A stretch of DNA of 64,000 bases from DTYU01 sp040756575 (GTDB taxonomy: Bacteria > Bacillota > Desulfotomaculia > Desulfotomaculales > Ammonificaceae): NCBI GenBank assembly GCA_040756575.1, contig JBFLYP010000001.1, forward strand, positions 248,001 to 312,000, in the 5' to 3' direction. The notes under the pieces were generated by a model. The model was not told where the DNA came from and did not search any database. It saw only the letters and a program-made list of their open reading frames with translations. Of this stretch, positions 60,774 to 64,000 are shown in pieces. The position numbers and the translations under genes are program-made. Each line of letters begins with the position of its first letter. Positions within the stretch are counted from its first letter, which is position 1.

Positions 60774-60808
60774 GTAATCCTTCATCCTTCATCCTTGATC
60801 CTTCATCC
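60774..60808. repeat. Heptamer island 7 (TTCATCC type)
   Basis: In-phase GTAATCC (60774), TTCATCC (60781), TTCATCC (60788), TTGATCC (60795), TTCATCC (60802). It contains the stop codon (rc of 60789-60791) and last residues (MKDQG) of the cobA/hemD protein. Confidence 0.8.
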
Positions 60809-62315
60809 TGCCAAAGTGTTCCACCACCGCATCTACCAGCCCCGGAATCGTATACCGACGCGCCTCCACGTCCACCCTGAGTCCGAGTTCCCGTGCGGTG
60901 GCGCTCGTTACCGGCCCGATTGATGCCACCGCTACCCCCTTTAATAGGTCCGCAGCGCCCGGCTCAAACGCGGCGACAAAATTCTTTACCGTCGAAGAAC
61001 TTGTAAAAGTCACGGCATCGACCTCGCCCGCAGTCAGCATTTCGCGGAGCACGGCCACATTTCGCCTCTCGGGAACCGTCCGGTAGGCCACAACGTTGTC
61101 CACAGCAAAACCGCTCTCCGCCAGCGCCCGCGGCAGCGAATCCGGCGCAATGTCCGCCCGCGGTAAAAGGACCCTTGCCCCGCTCCCCGCGTATTTCTTA
61201 AGTCCGGCCGCAATCGCATCGGCGCGGAATTCCTCCGGCATGTAGGCCACCAACAGCCCCCGTTCCTCTAATTCCGACCTGGTTCCGGGACCGATCGCCG
61301 CCACCGCGGCCCGGCTGAAGGTCCTGATGTCACATCCTAATTCTCTCAATCGTGTAAAAAACATCTTCACCCCGTTGACCGAGGTAAAAACGAGCCAGTC
61401 ATACTCCGCCGCGTTCCTGATGGCGGCATCAAACGCACCCCAATCTTCCGGCGGGTCGATCCGGATGGTGGGGAACTCAAAAACCTCGCCGCCCAAGGCG
61501 GAAATAGCTTCTGACAAAGCACTTGCCTGATCCCGGGATCTCGTTACTACAATGCGCCGCCCGAAGAGCGGCCCCTGCTCGAACCAAGCAAGCTTCTCCC
61601 GCAGCCCGACCACTTTCCCGACCACAACCACCGCCGGGTTGGTTAGGCCTGCCGCTGCCACTTCCCGGTTAATATCGTTTAGGCTGCCGGTCACCGTGCG
61701 CTGTTTTGCGGTCGTCCCCCACTGGATCACCGCAACCGGCGTTTCTCCCGGCAGTCCCGCTTTTTTGAGCCGCTCCGCAATTTCGGGAAGGTTTGCCATT
61801 CCCATTAGAAAAACCAATGTCCCGCAACCCACTATTTTGTCCCATTCAATTGCCGAATCCGGCTTATTCGGATCCTCGTTGCCGGTAATGACCGCTAAGC
61901 TGGAGGTAAAGTCCCGGTGCGTTACCGGTATACCCGCGTAAGCAGGTGCGGCAACAGCCGAGGTGACTCCCGGAACGACCTCAAAATCCAGCCCCGCTTC
62001 CCTGAGCGCCTCCGCCTCTTCGCCGCCCCGCCCGAAAACGAAGGGATCACCGCCCTTCAGTCTTGCCACGACCTTTCCCGCACGCGCCTTCTCGACAAGC
62101 AGGGCATTGATCTCCTCCTGTCTGAGCGCGTGCCGCTCGGGAGACTTCCCGGCATAAAGAACCTCCGCGTCCGGGGGGGCATAACCGAGAATACGGGGGT
62201 TGACTAAGCGGTCGTAAACCACTACATCGGCGGAAGCCAAACATCTCATTGCTTTTACGGTAATCAGGCCTGGATCGCCGGGCCCCGCCCCTATAAGGTA
62301 AACCTTCCCCCTCAT
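60789..62315 (-). CDS. Uroporphyrinogen-III C-methyltransferase / uroporphyrinogen-III synthase fusion (CobA-HemD)
   Basis: 508 aa. Residues 1-245 are CobA/SUMT (VYLIGAGPGDPGLITVKAM, RLKGGDPFVFGRGGEEAE, VPGVTSAVAAPAYAGIPVTHR, FLMGM). Residues about 255-500 are HemD (VVTRSRDQASALSEAISALGG, FTSVNGVKMF, FTSSSTVKNF). Together they cyclise and methylate to precorrin-2, feeding siroheme, haem and cobalamin. The last codons lie in heptamer island 7. Its ATG overlaps the hemC stop. Confidence 0.96.
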   Translation of the reverse strand: MRGKVYLIGAGPGDPGLITVKAMRCLASADVVVYDRLVNPRILGYAPPDAEVLYAGKSPERHALRQEEINALLVEKARAGKVVARLKGGDPFVFGRGGEEAEALREAGLDFEVVPGVTSAVAAPAYAGIPVTHRDFTSSLAVITGNEDPNKPDSAIEWDKIVGCGTLVFLMGMANLPEIAERLKKAGLPGETPVAVIQWGTTAKQRTVTGSLNDINREVAAAGLTNPAVVVVGKVVGLREKLAWFEQGPLFGRRIVVTRSRDQASALSEAISALGGEVFEFPTIRIDPPEDWGAFDAAIRNAAEYDWLVFTSVNGVKMFFTRLRELGCDIRTFSRAAVAAIGPGTRSELEERGLLVAYMPEEFRADAIAAGLKKYAGSGARVLLPRADIAPDSLPRALAESGFAVDNVVAYRTVPERRNVAVLREMLTAGEVDAVTFTSSSTVKNFVAAFEPGAADLLKGVAVASIGPVTSATARELGLRVDVEARRYTIPGLVDAVVEHFGRMKDQG

Positions 62316-63244
62316 TGTTGCAACGACTCCCCGCGGATTGCCCGCAAAACTTCCGCCGCCCCCATACGCAGCAGCCTCTCGGCAAGCCGTACCCCTAATG
62401 CTTCGGCTTCGATCGCCGGACCGCTTTCCCGGCTGCGGAAAAGCTGCCGTCCTTCGATGTCGGATACCAACCCCTCAATGGTAAGCTCTGTATCAATGAT
62501 GCGCGCCACCGCGCCTATCGGAACCTGGCACCCTCCCTCAAGCCGTCTCATGAAAGCCCGCTCGGCTGAAACCTCAGCGCTGCTGTCGGCATCGTTAATC
62601 TCACCAATAAGACGGGCAACCTCCTCATCATCCGCCCGGATCTCCACCCCAATCGCCCCTTGACCGACAGCGGGCAAACAGATGCTGTACGGCAGGCGCT
62701 GGGTTATGCAGCTTTCCAGTCCCAAACGGGCCATCCCCGCCCACGCGAGTACGAGAGCATCAAAGCCGGTCTTTAACTTTTCCAGGCGTGTAGTGAGATT
62801 GCCGCGAACGGGTAAAACCTGTAGATCGGGACGGTAGTGTCGTAATTGTGCCTGCCGCCTGAGGCTTGATGTGCCCACCTTTGCCCCGGGCTGCAGGGCG
62901 TCAAGCATCGCCCCGGAGGAGGAAACCAGCACGTCCCCGGGATACTCCCGCTTCAAAACAGCCCCGATGACCAGACCTTCCGGCAGTACTGTGGGCACAT
63001 CTTTCATACTGTGGACGGCAAAGTCTATCTCTTTCTTCAGCAGGGCTGCCTCCAACTCCTTAGTGAAAAGACCCTTATCGCCGATTTTGGCCAGGGCAAC
63101 GTCTAAAATATTATCACCGGTCGTTTTAATCTTAACGATTTCGAACCGGTATTCAGGCCACCTCCGTTTCAGTGCTTCCACTACAATACCGGTCTGTTCA
63201 AGGGCCAGCGCGCTTCCCCGCGTCCCAACTACGATACGGCGCAT
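62312..63244 (-). CDS. hemC: Porphobilinogen deaminase (hydroxymethylbilane synthase)
   Basis: 310 aa. GTRGSALALEQTGIV at the start, DFAVHSMKDVPT, GTSSLRRQAQLRHYRPDL, RGNLTTRLEKLKTG, and the dipyrromethane-binding Cys in LEGGCQVPIGA. Makes hydroxymethylbilane. It starts 3 nt after hemA ends and overlaps cobA/hemD by 4 nt. Confidence 0.97.
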   Translation of the reverse strand: MRRIVVGTRGSALALEQTGIVVEALKRRWPEYRFEIVKIKTTGDNILDVALAKIGDKGLFTKELEAALLKKEIDFAVHSMKDVPTVLPEGLVIGAVLKREYPGDVLVSSSGAMLDALQPGAKVGTSSLRRQAQLRHYRPDLQVLPVRGNLTTRLEKLKTGFDALVLAWAGMARLGLESCITQRLPYSICLPAVGQGAIGVEIRADDEEVARLIGEINDADSSAEVSAERAFMRRLEGGCQVPIGAVARIIDTELTIEGLVSDIEGRQLFRSRESGPAIEAEALGVRLAERLLRMGAAEVLRAIRGESLQQ

Positions 63245-63247
63245 GTA

Positions 63248-64000
63248 TTACCCCTTTCTTTTAGCAGCCGTGGTGGGTAATTGCTCCGGCACGTCTAATT
63301 TAAAGAGTTCCTGAATTGCCTGGGCGTAGACGTGCCCCTGTGAGGTCAGCGCAAGGTCTTTCAACCGGCGGACAGGTTCGTGCAACAACTGGTTTGTGAT
63401 GCTGTTGGCGAGTGACGAGATCACTTTACGCTCGTAATCCGACAAATCCCCGAGGCGGTTCAGTGCCCGGCGCAGCTCTTTCTGCTTTATCTCGTCGCCT
63501 AACTTTTTCAGCGCTACAATGGTGGGGACCACCGCCTGCGCAGCCCGTTTCCGGAGAAAGCCTTCCACTTCCTCCTCTATTATCCTCTTTGCCTTTTCCG
63601 CCAGCCGCCGCCGCTCGGAGATGTTCGTATTCACCACGTGTTGCAGCGCATCTATGTCGTAGAGTACCACTCCGGGAATATCCCCTACCTCGGGCTCCAC
63701 ATCGCGCGGCACGGCTATGTCTATGATAAAGATCTTGACTCCGCGGCGCTCCTCCATTACCCGCGCCATCTCACTGGCGTGAATCACGTAATGAGCAGCT
63801 CCCGTGCAACTGATCACTATATCCGCCTGTCCCATCCAGTGGTACAATTCGTCAAACCGTACTGCTTGTCCCCCGAAACGGGCTGCTAATTCCTGCGCGC
63901 GCTCGAATGAACGGTTTGATACAATAACCCCGGCTACACCGCTCGCCACGAGATGTTTCACCGTAAGCTCGCTCATTTTACCCGCACCGACGATTAAAAC
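63248..64000 (-). CDS. hemA: Glutamyl-tRNA reductase (C-terminal part, cut by window edge)
   Basis: 251 visible codons; the frame is open to base 64000. The NADPH-binding domain begins VLIVGAGKMSELTVKHL, with VSNRSFERAQELAARFGG and DIVISCTGAAHYVIH. The C-terminal dimerisation helices (LGDEIKQKELRRALNRLGDL, LLHEPVRRLKDLA) complete it. The catalytic N-terminal domain is beyond the window. First enzyme of the C5 pathway, reducing Glu-tRNA to glutamate semialdehyde. Confidence 0.95.
   Translation of the reverse strand, partial: VLIVGAGKMSELTVKHLVASGVAGVIVSNRSFERAQELAARFGGQAVRFDELYHWMGQADIVISCTGAAHYVIHASEMARVMEERRGVKIFIIDIAVPRDVEPEVGDIPGVVLYDIDALQHVVNTNISERRRLAEKAKRIIEEEVEGFLRKRAAQAVVPTIVALKKLGDEIKQKELRRALNRLGDLSDYERKVISSLANSITNQLLHEPVRRLKDLALTSQGHVYAQAIQELFKLDVPEQLPTTAAKRKG

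Noticed and set aside
1150..60808. Heptamer islands as CRISPR arrays
   Set aside because: Unit length is 7 bp with no spacers and no cas genes.

Overview
The window looks like a chromosomal segment of an anaerobic Firmicute of the Desulfotomaculum / Pelotomaculum / Moorella type. This is inferred from gene content and not from a database match. The supporting genes are an infC-rpmI-rplT operon with an AUU start, a T-box in front of thrS, pheST-zapA-mutS2, DnaD and DnaI-type primosome proteins, KtrAB, complete hypABFCDE, and a siroheme-branch (Ahb) haem pathway. No tRNA, rRNA, CRISPR array, transposase or prophage gene was found. Most genes lie on the minus strand.

Layout. 1-1.1 kb: a Fur-family regulator (cut by the window edge) and a DUF2225 protein. 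1.4-2.9 kb: an ASKHA/RACo-like activator without its ferredoxin domain. 3.0-6.5 kb: an accessory patch of small secreted or unrecognised proteins separated by strong terminators (DUF2680 protein, Leu/Pro-rich exported protein, Cys-rich protein, Lys/Glu-rich protein, CAP/YkwD protein). 6.8-10 kb: an EEP hydrolase, a DnaI-type loader, a possible 45-aa ORF and a DnaD protein. 10.2-13.7 kb: a DUF503-CobU fusion, DUF456, an HgdC-type activator, YbjQ and a TtcA-like protein. 14-15.4 kb: amphi-Trp protein and GAPDH. 15.8-18.6 kb: two-gene SufBD/SufC system and DUF89. 18.6-28.9 kb: mutS2, U32 peptidase, NIF3, zapA, pheT, pheS. 29.5-32.4 kb: SpoU methyltransferase, ktrA, ktrB. 32.4-36.3 kb: rplT, rpmI, infC, thrS with T-box. 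36.3-42.6 kb: DUF445 and hypEDCFBA. 42.8-51.4 kb: PHP phosphatase, MetE/UROD-like protein, GH15 glucoamylase, a GH57-GT4 fusion, DUF4912. 51.7-56.2 kb: Na/Pi cotransporter, DD-carboxypeptidase, a 48-aa protein, a GH18 spore-type lysin, a stand-alone NuoF-type Fe-S domain. 56.3-64 kb: hemL, ahbB, ahbA, radical SAM, hemB, cobA/hemD, hemC, hemA (partial), which together would take glutamyl-tRNA to uroporphyrinogen III/precorrin-2 and then along the siroheme branch to haem.

The least explained material lies between genes. (1) At least seven islands of degenerate tandem repeats share a 7-bp period although the heptamer differs from island to island. Several have complementary arms around a palindromic centre. 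(2) A dispersed repeat, here called R1 (at least five copies), carries GGAGGAG at one end that serves as the Shine-Dalgarno of the next gene in three cases, and its ends are read in frame as C-terminal codons of DUF89 and U32. (3) A third short repeat, R2, sits at gene starts. These elements sit at stop and start codons of minus-strand genes and interrupt operons such as pheS-pheT.
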